64,000 nt of DNA from Mycolicibacterium hassiacum DSM 44199 (GCF_900603025.1 NZ_LR026975.1:2480001-2544000); one strand, 5' to 3'. Counted from the first letter of the stretch, positions 47,164 to 60,080 are shown. Program-made: numbers and translations. The notes: generated from the sequence alone by a model not told the origin.

Positions 47164-47685
47164 TCATCGACCGGCGTCGTGCACCAGCGCCCGCAGCCGA
47201 ACCAGCGCCTCCCGGGTGGCCGCCATCCGGATGTCCCACCGGGACCCCGCCAGCGCCAACTCCACCACCTGGGTGTCCGCCGGCCCGGCCAGCCCCAGGA
47301 ACACCTGCCCGACCGGGTGGCCGTCGTGCGGTTCGGGCCCGGCCACCCCGGTCAGCCCGATACCCCAGGTCGCTCCGCACCGCTGCCGGGCGCCGACCGC
47401 CATTGCCCGTGCGGTGGCCTCCGCCACCGGCCCCACCGCCGCCAGCACTTCCGGCGCCACCCCGGCCAGCGCGATCTTGGTCTCGACGGTGTAGGTCACC
47501 AGCCCGCCGCGCAGCACCTTGCTCGCCCCCGGCACGCCGGCGATGGTGGCCGCCACCAGCCCGGCGGTCAGCGACTCGGCGGTGGCCACCGTCTGCCCCC
47601 GCACCGTCAGGTCGGCGACCAGGGCGCGGGCGTCGTCGTTGACCAGCGGGTCGTTCTCGCCGAGCACGTCGTTCGCGGCGCTCAT
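47164..47685 (-). CDS. CinA C-terminal domain protein (nicotinamide-nucleotide amidase-like)
   Basis: A 173-residue stand-alone CinA_C domain: [45 protein letters not shown] and [27 protein letters not shown] are the family hallmarks. Homologues (PncC) deamidate nicotinamide mononucleotide for NAD recycling. Its ATG overlaps the pgsA stop (TGATG), so they are coupled. Confidence 0.92.
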   Translation of the reverse strand: MSAANDVLGENDPLVNDDARALVADLTVRGQTVATAESLTAGLVAATIAGVPGASKVLRGGLVTYTVETKIALAGVAPEVLAAVGPVAEATARAMAVGARQRCGATWGIGLTGVAGPEPHDGHPVGQVFLGLAGPADTQVVELALAGSRWDIRMAATREALVRLRALVHDAGR

Positions 47686-48368
47686 CACTCGGATCGATCG
47701 GTCTGGTCGGTCCCGATGGGATCGGACACCGGGGCGCCCGACCGTGGGGCGCCCTGCACCGGGGCCTCCAGGACCGGGCGGGCCCGCGAGTCCCGGATCG
47801 CCGACACCACGTAGTCCACCCCGGTGAGCACCGTCAGGACCACCGCAACCCACATGATCGCCCACGCCACGGTCAGCCACAGGCCGGGCAGCGCGTGCAG
47901 CGGCAGCACGAACAACCCGATCGCCACCGCCTGGGTGAGGGTCTTGAGCTTGCCGCCCCGGCTGGCCGGGATCACGCCGTGGCGCAGCACCGCGAACCGC
48001 AGCACGGTGATCGCGACCTCGCGGACCATGATCACCACGGTCACCCACCACGGCAGGTCGCCGAGCATCGCCAGCCCGACCAGCGCCGCCCCGATCAGCG
48101 CCTTGTCGGCGATCGGGTCCAGCAGCGCGCCGAACTCGGTCACCATCCCGTAGCTCCGCGCCAGCGCACCGTCGAACCGGTCGGTGATGACCGCCACCGC
48201 AAACACCACGAAAGCGGCGATCCGCCAGACGAATTCGTGACCGCCGTCGACGAACAGCAACGCCAGGAACACGGGCACCAGGGCGAACCGCACCCCGGTC
48301 AGCACGTTGGCGAGGTTCGCCACCCGGGCACGCGGAACCAGCGGATCGGTCTGAGGTTGGCCCGGCAC
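47685..48368 (-). CDS. pgsA: CDP-alcohol phosphatidyltransferase (PgsA-type)
   Basis: A membrane phosphatidylglycerophosphate-synthase-like enzyme, about 227 residues, with the CDP-alcohol motif D-x2-DG-x2-AR-x8-G-x3-D-x3-D present as [29 protein letters not shown], and about five further helices. It matches Rv2746c (PgsA3). GTG at 48368 is chosen because TATCCT precedes it by 6 nt; TTG codons upstream would also be in frame and give a longer N-terminus like Rv2746c. The C-terminal tail ([12 protein letters not shown]) is longer than in M. tuberculosis. Confidence 0.9.
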   Translation of the reverse strand: MPGQPQTDPLVPRARVANLANVLTGVRFALVPVFLALLFVDGGHEFVWRIAAFVVFAVAVITDRFDGALARSYGMVTEFGALLDPIADKALIGAALVGLAMLGDLPWWVTVVIMVREVAITVLRFAVLRHGVIPASRGGKLKTLTQAVAIGLFVLPLHALPGLWLTVAWAIMWVAVVLTVLTGVDYVVSAIRDSRARPVLEAPVQGAPRSGAPVSDPIGTDQTDRSE

Positions 48369-48374
48369 CGCAAC

Positions 48375-48404
48375 AGGATATCGGGTCGGCAAACCGGATA
48401 CCCT
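48375..48404. promoter_or_regulatory. Divergent leaderless promoters of pgsA and argA
   Basis: Minus strand TATCCT (48375-48380) ends 6 nt before the pgsA GTG; plus strand TACCCT (48399-48404) ends 6 nt before the argA GTG at 48411. Only 42 bp separate the start codons. Confidence 0.55.
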
Positions 48405-48410
48405 CAACGC

Positions 48411-48920
48411 GTGAGCGCAGATTGCGGTGGGGTCGTCGTTCGGCGTGCCACGACAGCAGATGTGCCCGCCATCAAGGCCTTGGTCGATATTTACGCCGGC
48501 CGAATCCTGCTCGAGAAGAACCTCGTCACGCTCTACGAGTCGGTTCAGGAGTTCTGGGTCGCCGAACTCGACGGCGAAGTGATCGGGTGCGGCGCCCTGC
48601 ACGTGTTGTGGGCGGACCTCGGTGAGGTGCGCACCGTCGCCGTGCACCCGAAGGTCCGCGGCCGCGGAGTCGGGCACGCGATCGTCGAACGGCTGCTGCA
48701 GGTCGCCCGCGAGCTGAAGCTCGAACGCATCTTCGTGCTGACCTTCGAGGTCGAGTTCTTCAGCAAGCACGGTTTCGTCGAGATCGAGGGCACCCCGGTG
48801 ACCGCCGAGGTGTACGAGGAGATGTGCCGCTCCTACGACGCCGGCGTGGCGGAGTTCCTCGACCTGTCCTACGTCAAACCCAACACCCTGGGCAACACCC
48901 GCATGCTGCTCACGCTGTAG
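48411..48920 (+). CDS. argA: Amino-acid N-acetyltransferase (N-acetylglutamate synthase)
   Basis: Acetylates glutamate to begin arginine biosynthesis. A 169-residue stand-alone GNAT domain, as in Rv2747, with the acetyl-CoA motif VHPKVRGRGVGHAIVERLL and the ArgA-type LLEKNLVTLYESVQEFWVAELDGEVIGCGALHVLWADLGEVRTVAV. GTG at 48411 follows TACCCT by 6 nt. Converges on ftsK. Confidence 0.93.
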   Translation: MSADCGGVVVRRATTADVPAIKALVDIYAGRILLEKNLVTLYESVQEFWVAELDGEVIGCGALHVLWADLGEVRTVAVHPKVRGRGVGHAIVERLLQVARELKLERIFVLTFEVEFFSKHGFVEIEGTPVTAEVYEEMCRSYDAGVAEFLDLSYVKPNTLGNTRMLLTL

Positions 48921-48952
48921 CCGGGCGCACCCGGCGCCAGGCGCCGCCGATG

Positions 48953-48982
48953 CTCGGGGATGCCCTTACTCGGGGATGCCCT
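48953..48982. repeat. 14-bp near-tandem duplication at argA/ftsK junction
   Basis: CTCGGGGATGCCCT occurs at 48953-48966 and 48969-48982 (16-bp period). The second copy is the end of ftsK coding sequence; the ftsK stop lies between the copies. Confidence 0.85.
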
Positions 48983-51506
48983 CGCCGCCCGCGTCGTCGC
49001 CCCCTGCGCTCGCGCCCCGGATCGAGGCCAGCGTGGCGGCCAGCTCGTCGGGTTTGACCAGCACCTCGCGGGCCTTGGAGCCCTCCGACGGGCCGACGAT
49101 GCCGCGGGTCTCCATCAGGTCCATCAACCGGCCGGCCTTGGCGAATCCGACCCGCAGCTTGCGCTGCAGCATCGAGGTCGACCCGAACTGGCTGGTCACC
49201 ACCAGCTCGACGGCCTGCAGGAACAGGTCCAGGTCGTCGCCGATGTCGGGGTCGACGTCGGTGCGCTCGCTGGTGGTCTTGGCGGTGGTGACCCCCTCGC
49301 GGTACTCCGGTTCGGCCTGCGCCTTGCAGGCCGCCACGACCGCCTGGATCTCCTCGTCGGAGACGTAGGCGCCCTGCAGCCGGATCGGCTTGCCGGCCCC
49401 CATCGGCAGGAACAGGCCGTCGCCCATGCCGATCAGTTTCTCGGCGCCGGCCTGGTCGAGGATCACCCGGCTGTCGGTCAGCGACGAGGTCGCGAACGCC
49501 AGCCGTGACGGCACGTTGGTCTTGATCAGGCCGGTGACCACGTCCACCGACGGGCGCTGGGTGGCCAACACCAGGTGGATCCCCGCGGCGCGCGCCTTCT
49601 GGGTGATGCGCACGACGGCGTCCTCCACGTCGCGCGGTGCGGTCATCATCAGGTCGGCGAGCTCGTCGACGATCGCCACCAGATACGGGTACGGCCGGTA
49701 CTCGCGCTGGCTGCCCGGCGGGGTGGTGATCTCCCCGGAGCGGACCTTGGCGTTGAAGTCGTCGATGTGGCGCACCCGGGACGCCTGCATGTCCTGGTAG
49801 CGCTGCTCCATCTCCTCGACCAGCCAGGCCAGCGCCGCGGCCGCCTTCTTCGGCTGGGTGACGATCGGCGTGATCAGATGCGGAATGCCCTCGTAGGGCG
49901 TCAGTTCCACCATCTTCGGGTCGATCAGGATCATCCTGACCTCGTCCGGGGTGGCCCGCGCCAACAACGAGATCAGCATCGAGTTGATGAAGCTGGACTT
50001 GCCCGACCCGGTGGAACCGGCGACCAACAGGTGCGGCATCTTGGCGAGGTTCGCCGAGATGTATTCGCCCTCAATGTCTTTGCCCAGCCCGATCACCAGC
50101 GGGTGGTGATCGCTGCGGGTCGCCGGGTCGGTCAGCACATCGGCCAGGCGCACCATCTCGCGGTCGACGTTGGGCACCTCGATGCCGACGGCCGACTTGC
50201 CCGGGATGGGTGCGAGCATGCGCACGCTCTCGGTGGCCACCGCGTAGGCGATGTTCTTCTGCAGCGCGGTGATCTTCTCCACCTTCACGCCGGGGCCGAG
50301 TTCGACCTCGTAGCGGGTGACGGTCGGGCCGCGGGTGCAACCGGTCACCGCGGCGTCCACCTTGAACTGTTTGAGCACTTCCGAGATCGCCTCGGCCATA
50401 CGGTCGTTGGCCGCGGTGCGGCGCTTCGGCGGATCGCCGGGGATCAGCAGGTCCAGCGACGGCAGTGTGTAGGGGCCCTCCACCACCCGGTCGATCACCT
50501 TGGGTTTGGCGGACTTGGCCGACTTCCGGCGCGGCCGCGCGGCCGGCTCCGGCACCGTCGGCGGATCCTGCTCGTCGAGCGGATAGTTCTCCATCGGGTT
50601 GCGGCCCGCCCACGGCTCGGGCTCGTCGGCGGCGGCATCCCCCCCGCCGGAGGCGGCGGCCCGATCGGCGCCGTCGCGCTCGAACCCGCGCCGGCCGATC
50701 CGCTCGGTGTCACCCTCGTCGTCACCCTCGTCGTCATCCTCGTCGAGGCCGCCGCCGTCGAAGTCGTCGTAACCGTCGTGGTCGTGGTCGTAGCGGTGGG
50801 CGGTGAACATGGCCCGCACCGTCTCCGGCACCTCGCGGATCGTGGTGCCGGTCAGCAGCAGCAGGCCGAACAGCACGCCGATGAACAGCAGCGGCGCGGC
50901 GATGTAGGGGGTGACGCCGTCGGCCAGCGGTCCGCCGATCGCGAAGCCGATGAACCCGGCGGCGTGCGCTCGGGCGGCGGGGTCGGTGGGCGAGCCGGCC
51001 CACAGATGCCACAGGCCCAGCGCCGGCAGCGCGATCATCGCCCCGCCGAGGATCAGCCGCGGGCGGGCCTCGTAGTCGGGTTCGGTGCGCATCAGGGTGA
51101 CCGCGACGGCGGCCAGCACCACCGGCACCACCACCACCACCGAGCCGATGAGAACGCGCAGGACGTCGTCGATCCATGCGCCCACCGGCCGGGCCGCGTC
51201 GAACCAGCTGCTCGCGGCGATCACCACGGCGATGCCCAGCAGCGCCAGCGCCAGCCCGTCGCGGCGGTGTCCGGGGTCCAGGTCCCGGGCCCGGCCCACC
51301 GACCGCGCGGCGGTGCCGACGCCCTTGGCCAGCATCAGCCAGCTCGCCCGGATTCCGCGCCCCAGCGCGGCACCCGCCACGGTCGCCGGTGACGAGGTCC
51401 GGCGCGGCGCGGGCCGACGTCGCGGGGCGGCCCGGCCACCGGTCCGGGAACCGGCCCTTGACCTGCTCGAACGGGTTCCTGAACGGGCGGCGGTCTTACT
51501 GGGCAT
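48966..51506 (-). CDS. ftsK: DNA translocase FtsK
   Basis: Septal DNA pump coupling chromosome segregation to division. About 846 residues: a basic N-terminus, four membrane helices ([23 protein letters not shown] through [20 protein letters not shown]), an acidic linker ([14 protein letters not shown]), then the RecA-like motor with Walker [20 protein letters not shown] and Walker [14 protein letters not shown], and the gamma DNA-reading winged helix ([39 protein letters not shown]). ATG at 51506 follows TAGGCT by 7 nt; an upstream in-frame ATG would precede that promoter. Confidence 0.96.
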   Translation of the reverse strand: MPSKTAARSGTRSSRSRAGSRTGGRAAPRRRPAPRRTSSPATVAGAALGRGIRASWLMLAKGVGTAARSVGRARDLDPGHRRDGLALALLGIAVVIAASSWFDAARPVGAWIDDVLRVLIGSVVVVVPVVLAAVAVTLMRTEPDYEARPRLILGGAMIALPALGLWHLWAGSPTDPAARAHAAGFIGFAIGGPLADGVTPYIAAPLLFIGVLFGLLLLTGTTIREVPETVRAMFTAHRYDHDHDGYDDFDGGGLDEDDDEGDDEGDTERIGRRGFERDGADRAAASGGGDAAADEPEPWAGRNPMENYPLDEQDPPTVPEPAARPRRKSAKSAKPKVIDRVVEGPYTLPSLDLLIPGDPPKRRTAANDRMAEAISEVLKQFKVDAAVTGCTRGPTVTRYEVELGPGVKVEKITALQKNIAYAVATESVRMLAPIPGKSAVGIEVPNVDREMVRLADVLTDPATRSDHHPLVIGLGKDIEGEYISANLAKMPHLLVAGSTGSGKSSFINSMLISLLARATPDEVRMILIDPKMVELTPYEGIPHLITPIVTQPKKAAAALAWLVEEMEQRYQDMQASRVRHIDDFNAKVRSGEITTPPGSQREYRPYPYLVAIVDELADLMMTAPRDVEDAVVRITQKARAAGIHLVLATQRPSVDVVTGLIKTNVPSRLAFATSSLTDSRVILDQAGAEKLIGMGDGLFLPMGAGKPIRLQGAYVSDEEIQAVVAACKAQAEPEYREGVTTAKTTSERTDVDPDIGDDLDLFLQAVELVVTSQFGSTSMLQRKLRVGFAKAGRLMDLMETRGIVGPSEGSKAREVLVKPDELAATLASIRGASAGGDDAGGEGIPE

Positions 51507-51513
51507 GGCTGCA

Positions 51514-51519
51514 AGCCTA
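51514..51519 (-). promoter_or_regulatory. -10 element of ftsK (leaderless)
   Basis: TAGGCT on the minus strand ends 7 nt before the ATG at 51506. Confidence 0.55.
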
Positions 51520-51661
51520 GTCGCACCCACCCCAGAAGCACCATCAGCCACACAAGTAACAGAACGGTATCGATGATCCCGCGGCGGGGCCGGTCACCCG
51601 CCGTGAGTAGGGTGACTCGGGTCTCATCAACACGTCTGTCCCGAGTCGAGGAGCTGCGCTG

Positions 51662-51979
51662 ATGCCTGTCGTCGTTGTCGCGACCATGACCGCCAAGCCG
51701 GAGTCGGTGGATCTGGTGCGCCAGGCCTGCAAGAAGGCCGTGGAGGCGGTGCACCAGGAACCGGGCTGTCAGCTGTATGCCCTGCACGAGACCGACCGGA
51801 CCTTCGTGTTCGTCGAGCAGTGGGCCGACGCCGACGCGCTGCAGGCACACAGCGCCGCTCCGGCGGTCGCCACCCTGTTCGGCACGGTCGGCGAGCACCT
51901 CGACGGTGCCCCGGACATCAAGATGCTGCAGCCGGTGCCCGCCGGCGACCCCGCCAAGGGGACCTTGCGGTCGGCATGA
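51662..51979 (+). CDS. Antibiotic biosynthesis monooxygenase (ABM) domain protein
   Basis: A 105-residue dimeric alpha/beta-barrel protein (Rv2749-like): [59 protein letters not shown] carries the ABM signature. Such proteins oxidise or bind quinone-like substrates; the actual one is unknown. ATG at 51662 follows GAGGAG. It overlaps the SDR gene by ATGA, so the two proteins may act on the same pathway. Confidence 0.92.
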   Translation: MPVVVVATMTAKPESVDLVRQACKKAVEAVHQEPGCQLYALHETDRTFVFVEQWADADALQAHSAAPAVATLFGTVGEHLDGAPDIKMLQPVPAGDPAKGTLRSA

Positions 51980-52788
51980 GCCCTCTCGCCGGCAAGGTCG
52001 CGGTGATCACCGGCGCCGCCCGGGGCCAGGGTCGCGCCGAAGCGGTCCGGCTGGCCGCCGACGGCGCCGACATCATCGCGATCGACATCTGCGACCAGAT
52101 TCTCTCGGTGCCCTACCCGCTGGCCACCCCGGAGGACCTGGCCGAGACCGTCCGGCTGGTGACCGACACCGGCGCGCGCATCGTCGCCCGGCAGGCCGAC
52201 GTCCGTGATCAGCAGGCGTTGGCCGAGGCGGTGCGCGCCGGTGTCGCCGAGCTCGGCCGGCTCGACATCGTGGTCGCCAACGCCGGGATCGCGCCGATGA
52301 AGGCCGGCGCCGACGGCTGGCGCGACGTGATCGACGTCAACCTCACCGGCGTGCACAACACCGTGGAGGTGACCGCCCCGACGCTGATCGAGCAGGGCGA
52401 GGGCGGCTCCATCGTGCTCACCAGTTCGGTGGCCGGACTGGTCGGGGTGGGCAGTGCCGATCCGGGTGCGGTGGGCTACGTGGCGGCCAAACACGGCATC
52501 GTCGGGCTGATGCGCGTCTACGCCAATCTGCTGGCCCCGCACAACATCCGGGTCAACTCGGTGCACCCGTGCGGAGTCGACACCCCGATGGTCAACAACC
52601 AGGCCACCCGGGAGTGGCTGGCCGAGATCGCCGCGGCGGGCGCGCAGGACATGGGCAACGCGCTGCCGGTGGGGGTGATCCAGCCCGAGGACGTGGCGAA
52701 CGCGGTGGCGTGGCTGGTGTCGGATCAGGCGCGCTACGTCACCGGGGTGACGCTGCCGGTGGACGCCGGCGCTGTGGTCAAGCGATAG
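51976..52788 (+). CDS. Mycofactocin-coupled SDR family oxidoreductase
   Basis: A 270-residue short-chain dehydrogenase (Rv2750-like). [28 protein letters not shown] is the dinucleotide-binding start and NAGIAP, SSVAG and YVAAKHG the catalytic core. The insertion around residues 40-60 ([23 protein letters not shown]) marks the mycofactocin-associated clade that holds NAD non-exchangeably and passes electrons to the redox cofactor mycofactocin. Substrate probably an alcohol, unknown. Coupled to the ABM gene. Confidence 0.93.
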   Translation: MSPLAGKVAVITGAARGQGRAEAVRLAADGADIIAIDICDQILSVPYPLATPEDLAETVRLVTDTGARIVARQADVRDQQALAEAVRAGVAELGRLDIVVANAGIAPMKAGADGWRDVIDVNLTGVHNTVEVTAPTLIEQGEGGSIVLTSSVAGLVGVGSADPGAVGYVAAKHGIVGLMRVYANLLAPHNIRVNSVHPCGVDTPMVNNQATREWLAEIAAAGAQDMGNALPVGVIQPEDVANAVAWLVSDQARYVTGVTLPVDAGAVVKR

Positions 52789-52800
52789 CGGGTCCGAGCC

Positions 52801-54476
52801 TCAGATCTCGATCACGGTGGGCACGATCATCGGCTGGCGGCGATAGGTTTCGCCGACCCATTTGCCGACCACCCGCCGCACCGCCTGGGCGATGCGGGTG
52901 ACCTCGGTGACGTTGTTGGCGGCCAGGTTCTCCAGTTCGCGCTCGACCTTGCGGGCGACCGGTTCCAGCGCCTTGGGGTCCTCGGAGAACCCGCGGGAGA
53001 ACAGCACCGGCGGACCGGCCGCGCGTCCGGTGCCGCGGTGCACGACCACCGTCACCGCGACGAAGCCCGACGACAGGATCAGCCGCTCCCCCAGCGTCGA
53101 CTCGCCGACGTCGCCGGTGATCAGGCCGTCGACGAACATCTTGCCGGTCGACACCGCCCCGGCGATCGACGCCCGCCCGTCGACCAGGTCCACGCTGACC
53201 CCGTTCTCGGCCAGCACGATCCGGTCCGGCGCCACCCCGGTGCGCTGCGCCAGGGCGGCGTTGGCGCGCAGCATCCGCCAGGTGCCGTGCACCGGCATGA
53301 CGTTGCGCGGCCGCACCGCGTTGTACAGGAACAGCAGCTCGCCGGCGTAGGCGTGCCCCGAGACATGCACCCGCACCTGCTGATTGGTCACCACCCGGGC
53401 ACCGATCTTGGCGAGCGCGTCGATCACCCCGTAGACCGCCTCCTCGTTGCCCGGGATCAGCGACGCCGACAGGATGACCAGGTCCCCGGAGGTCAGCGTG
53501 ATGCTGCGGTGCTCACCACGCGACATCCGTGACAGCGCCGACATCGGCTCCCCCTGGGTGCCGGTGGTGATGAGCACCACCTGGTCCGGCGGCATCATCT
53601 CGGCCGCGCCGATGTCGAGCAGGTCCTTGTCCTCGACGCGCAGATAGCCCAGGTCGCGGGCGATGCCCATGTTGCGCACCATGGAGCGCCCGACGAAGGC
53701 CACCCGCCGGCCCAGCGAGACCGCGGCGTCGATGATCTGCTGCACCCGGTCGACGTTGGAGGCGAAGCAGGCCACGATGACACGGCCCTCGGCGCCGCGG
53801 ATGAGCCGGTGCAGCGTGGGACCGACCTCGCTCTCGGACGGGCCGACGCCGGGGATCTCGGAGTTCGTCGAGTCGCACAGCAGCAGGTCGACCCCGGCGT
53901 CGCCGAGCCGCGACAGGCCCGGCAGATCGGTGGGTTTGTCGTCGAGCGGCAACTGATCGAGCTTGATGTCGCCGGTGTGCAGGACCGTGCCCGCGCGGGT
54001 GTGGATGGCGATCGCCAGACAGCCCGGGATCGAGTGGTTGACGTGGAAGTACTCGCACTCGAACGGCCCGTGCGTGCTGCTCTGCCCCGCTGCGACCTCC
54101 TGGATCACCGGCTTGATGCGGTGTTCCCGGCACTTCTCGGCGACCAGGGCCAGGGTGAACTTCGACCCGAGGATCGGGATGTCGGGACGCAGCTTGAGCA
54201 GGAACGGGATGGCACCGATGTGGTCCTCGTGGGCGTGGGTGAGCACCAGCGCCTCGATGTCGTCGAGCCGGTCCTCGATGAGCCGGAAATCCGGCAGGAT
54301 CAGGTCCACGCCCGGTTCGTCGTGGGTCGGGAACAACACCCCGCAGTCGACGATCAGCAGCCGGCCCTGATGCTCGAAAACGGTCATGTTGCGACCGATT
54401 TCGCTGATGCCGCCCAGCGCGGTGATCCGCAGTCCGCCCGGGGCCAGGGGCCCCGGTGGGGTGAGCTCTCCGTTCA

Positions 54477-54477
<1 letters not shown>
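52801..54477 (-). CDS. rnj: Ribonuclease J
   Basis: A 558-residue beta-CASP metallo-beta-lactamase RNase with endo- and 5'-exonuclease activity in RNA processing. The zinc motif THAHEDHIGAIPFLL is intact, with further ligands in VNHSIPGCLAIAI and HTGDIKLDQ, the beta-CASP motifs (VHVSGHAYAGELLFLYNAVRPRNVMPVHGTWRML) and a C-terminal domain. The GTG start overlaps the dapA stop, so it is in an operon with dapA, a common actinobacterial pairing. Confidence 0.96.
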
Positions 54478-56157
<1,680 letters not shown>

Positions 56158-56163
56158 CGCCTC

Positions 56164-56169
56164 ACCCTA
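56164..56169 (-). promoter_or_regulatory. -10 element of thyX (leaderless)
   Basis: TAGGGT on the minus strand ends 6 nt before the GTG at 56157. Confidence 0.5.
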
Positions 56170-56296
56170 ACCAGTCGGAACCGTCCGCGATCGTGGTGGG
56201 CACCCCGGCCCGCCCGCGCGTCCGCCCCGGTCAGCCCGACACCGCCGGTTGGGCACCCTGGCCCGGCGAATCCGGCCGCGGACCGGCCCGACGCAC

Positions 56297-56302
56297 TAGA
56301 TT
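56297..56302 (+). promoter_or_regulatory. -10 element of the 186-residue hypothetical gene
   Basis: TAGATT would start transcription near 56309, leaving a leader of about 15 nt with GGAAGGGA as ribosome site. Confidence 0.45.
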
Positions 56303-56323
56303 CGGGGGTGGAAGGGACGGTCG

Positions 56324-56884
56324 ATGCTCGAGACCCTGCGCGCGCTGCGCGACTTCCTGGAGACGCAGCGCACGGTCACCGCCTCGGCGCTGGGCGACCA
56401 ACCGATGGGCGTCGCCTCGTGCGCGGTGCTCGACGACCTGCTCGCCCGCATCCGGTCGGTGACCGATTGCATCCCCGCCGACGCCACCATGACGCTCAGC
56501 GTGCTCGACGAGGTCGGGGCGCAGGCGGCCACCACGCTCACCGAGGTGGCTGACGTGCTCGACGAACTCGTCACCCTGACCGAGGAGGGCATCGCGGCCG
56601 CCGAACAGCGCCGGCAGCCGTTCATCGAGCTGCTGCGGGCGGTCGAGGCGCAGGGCTTCACCATCGATCTGGCGACGCTGACCGATGTCAGCGACAGCTG
56701 GGACTGGTCGAAGGTCGACGATCTCGACGACCCGGCGCTTCGGATACAACTGGAGGCCGAGCGGATCGCCCGCGCCGAACAGGCGGCGATCTATGCGCGC
56801 CGACTGCGGGAACTCAACGCCGATATCGAAAGCGTCGAGGCCGATTACGCCGCGCGGATCCGCCGGCTGACCACCGCGCGCTGA
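56324..56884 (+). CDS. Hypothetical helical protein
   Basis: A 186-residue acidic, soluble, almost entirely helical protein; I do not recognise a family. MLETLRALRDFLETQRTVTASALGDQPMGVASCAVLDDLLARIRSV and a later coiled-coil stretch (EAERIARAEQAAIYARRLRELNADIESVEADYAARIRRL) are the main features. A TAGATT -10 and a ribosome site (GGAAGGG, 7 nt away) precede the ATG. It converges on the broken SDR gene. Confidence 0.75.
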   Translation: MLETLRALRDFLETQRTVTASALGDQPMGVASCAVLDDLLARIRSVTDCIPADATMTLSVLDEVGAQAATTLTEVADVLDELVTLTEEGIAAAEQRRQPFIELLRAVEAQGFTIDLATLTDVSDSWDWSKVDDLDDPALRIQLEAERIARAEQAAIYARRLRELNADIESVEADYAARIRRLTTAR

Positions 56885-56952
56885 CCTCTGCGGTCATATC
56901 CGTTGGCGCGCTTTGTTTTCCCCTCCCGGGGCGGATAGGGCGACCGAACTCG

Positions 56953-57533
56953 TCACAGCATGTCGTCGTCGAGGGCGGCGGGGATGCGGGGACCACCGTC
57001 GATGGCCAATGTCTGACCGGTGATCCACGCACTCATCGGGCTCACCAGGAACAACACCCCGTAAGCGATGTCGTCGGGCCGGCCCACCCGGCGCAGCGGG
57101 ACCTCCCGTCCCATCGACTCCGCGGTGGCGCCGAACCGCGCCCACGACCGCAACGCTCCCTCGGTGGCCACGCTGCCGACCGCAATCGCATTGCACCGCA
57201 CATCTTTCGGCCCCCATTCGGCCGCGGCCACCCGGGTGAGCATCTGCAGACCGGCCTTGGCCGATGCGTACGCCGCTCCTCCCTTCACCCCGAGCACACC
57301 GGCGGCCGAGGAGATGTTGACGATCGCCGCGCCCGGCGCCTCGGCAAGATGCGGGAGAGCCGCGCGCATGCACAGATAGGCCGAATCGAGGTTCAGCGCA
57401 ACGGTATTGCGCCAGCGATCCGGCGGTGTGTCCATGAGCGGGTACATGTAGGCGCCGCGACCCGGCCGGTCAGATCGAGCAGGGCGCCCGGATCCGACCC
57501 CTGCGACGCGTCGCTGTCGGTGGTGGGGGCCAT
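56953..57533 (-). pseudogene. Short-chain dehydrogenase disrupted by an internal deletion and frameshift
   Basis: The 5' fragment (57533 to about 57456) encodes MAPTTDSDASQGSDPGALL then DLTGRVA, an SDR N-terminus just before where the TGxxxGxG loop should be. The sequence then jumps, in another frame, to GAYMYPLMDTPPDRWRNTVALNL (from about 57456), normally found some 65-70 residues later, after the NNAG motif. From there the C-terminal part is intact to 56953, including the SSAAG and YASAKAG catalytic motifs. The Rossmann nucleotide-binding half is missing. It lies 24 bp downstream of the AlkZ-like gene. Confidence 0.8.
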
Positions 57534-57556
57534 AGCCACCCGTCGTACCACAATCT

Positions 57557-58759
57557 TCAGACCACGGTCCGCAGAACGTCGACGAGATCGCCGCGCTCGC
57601 CCACCGTCACGCGGCCGACACCGAGCCAGGTCGCCATCGAACGCAACTGTTCGGCCAGCGCCGCCGCCACCCAGGTGGGCTGCTGCTCCGGTTCGACGAA
57701 GGCACCGACGACGTGCAGAGCGGAATCGGTGCGTTTGAGGTCCACGCGGGCCACCAGCCGGCCGTCGAGCAGAAACGGCCACACGTAGTAGCCGAACCGG
57801 CGCCGGGACGCCGGGGTGTAGATCTCCAGGCGGTAGACGAAGTCGAACAGCCGCTGCACCCGGGGCCGGAAGAAGATCAGCGGGTCGAACGGGCACAGCA
57901 ACGCGGTGCCCCGATCCTGTCGCGGAATCTGTTGTCCGGCACGCAGATACGCGGGTGCATCCCAGCCCTCGACCTCGACCGGTTCCAGCTCGCCGGCGGC
58001 CACCAGCGCAGCAATCGCCGGCTTGGCCCGCGCGGCCGACAGCCGGAAGTAGTCGCGCAGATCGGCTTCGGTCGCCACTCCGAGCGCGCCGGCCGAACGC
58101 AGGAGCAGTTCGCGGATCGCCTGCTCGTCGTCGACCTGCCGCGCCACCACCTCCGGCGGCAGCGCGCGTTCGGTGAGGTCGTAGTGGCGGGCGAAGCCGA
58201 TCCGGGTCGCGGTCGTGAACACCCCGGAGGCGAACAGCGCCTCGGTCACCCACTTGGTGTCGCTGCGGTTCCACCAGGCGCCCTTGGTGCGCCGCGTCCG
58301 GGTGCCCAGATACTCCTCGATCTGCCCCGCGGTCGCCGGGCCGATCTCGGTCACCGCGGCGATCACCGCGTCGACGAGACCGGGGTTCTTCTTGACGATG
58401 TGCGTCCCCCACCGGCCGTGGGTGTACTCCCGCATCCGCCAGCGCAGCAGCGGCCAGTCCTCGACGGCCATCAGCGCCGCCTCGTGCGCCCAGTACTCGA
58501 CCAGCAGCCGGGGTGCGCGCCGGCTGTGGTCCCAGGCGGCCCGGTCGAGCACCTCACGGTCGTAGGGCCCGAGCCGGCTGAACACCGGCGCGTAGTGCGC
58601 CCGCACCGCGACCGAGACCGAGTCCAGTTGCAGCACCTGGATGCGTTCGATCAGCCGGCGCAGGTGTGCCCGGGTGATCCGGCCGTGCGGTCTCGGCTGG
58701 GTGAAACCCTGTGCAGCCACCGCGATACGCCGGGCCTGTGCCGACGTCAGCCTGGCCAC
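57557..58759 (-). CDS. YcaQ/AlkZ-family DNA glycosylase (winged-helix, interstrand-crosslink repair type)
   Basis: A 400-residue HTH_42-family protein. ARRIAVAAQGF near the N-terminus, IERIQVLQLDSVSVAVRAHYAPVFSRLGPYD with a Q-L-D motif at the catalytic position (QPhiD, the YcaQ-like rather than the QPhiQ AlkZ variant), WAHEAALM, winged-helix repeats and CPFDPLIFFRPRVQRLFDFVYRLEIYTP are typical. Relatives excise alkylated bases and unhook crosslinks. Co-transcribed with dfrA (stop of dfrA 1 nt away). Confidence 0.88.
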   Translation of the reverse strand: MARLTSAQARRIAVAAQGFTQPRPHGRITRAHLRRLIERIQVLQLDSVSVAVRAHYAPVFSRLGPYDREVLDRAAWDHSRRAPRLLVEYWAHEAALMAVEDWPLLRWRMREYTHGRWGTHIVKKNPGLVDAVIAAVTEIGPATAGQIEEYLGTRTRRTKGAWWNRSDTKWVTEALFASGVFTTATRIGFARHYDLTERALPPEVVARQVDDEQAIRELLLRSAGALGVATEADLRDYFRLSAARAKPAIAALVAAGELEPVEVEGWDAPAYLRAGQQIPRQDRGTALLCPFDPLIFFRPRVQRLFDFVYRLEIYTPASRRRFGYYVWPFLLDGRLVARVDLKRTDSALHVVGAFVEPEQQPTWVAAALAEQLRSMATWLGVGRVTVGERGDLVDVLRTVV

Positions 58760-58760
58760 C

Positions 58761-59272
58761 TCAGCTCCTGGTGTAGTGGTGATACCGGTAGCGCAGACCC
58801 GTGCTGCTGGTGAGCCACTCCCCCACGGTGCCCGCCCAGGATTCGTCGAGCACCGGCGCCAGCGCGTCGCCCTCGGCGCGCCGCAGGTCGATCTCGACCT
58901 CGGTGACCTCGCACCGGGTCGCCGTCGGCAGCGCCAGACCGTAGATCTCCGCCCCGCCGATCACCCAGATCTCGCCGTCACCGCGCAGCGCGTCGGCCAG
59001 GGTGTGCACCACCTGCGCGCCCTCGGCGCGGTAGTCGGGTCGGCGGGAAAGCACCACGTTGTGCCGGGCGGGCAGCGGCCGCACCGACGCCGGCAGCGAC
59101 TCCCAGGTGCGCCGGCCCATCACCACGGTGTGACCCAGGGTGATCTGTTTGAACCGGGCCAGGTCCTCGGGCAGCCGCCACGGGATCACGCCGTCGCGTC
59201 CGATCACCCCGGAGGTGGACTGGGCCCAGATCAGCCCCACCGCGCCGCGCTCGGCGGCCGGGTCGGCTCCCG

Positions 59273-59276
<4 letters not shown>
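58761..59276 (-). CDS. dfrA: Dihydrofolate reductase
   Basis: Reduces dihydrofolate to tetrahydrofolate, regenerating the cofactor oxidised by ThyA. 171 residues: [31 protein letters not shown] with the active-site Asp/Glu region, [13 protein letters not shown] and [14 protein letters not shown]. Its ATG overlaps the thyA stop by ATGA, so thyA and dfrA are translationally coupled, as in M. tuberculosis (Rv2763c-Rv2764c). Confidence 0.97.
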
Positions 59277-60073
<797 letters not shown>

Positions 60074-60080
60074 GATCGTC

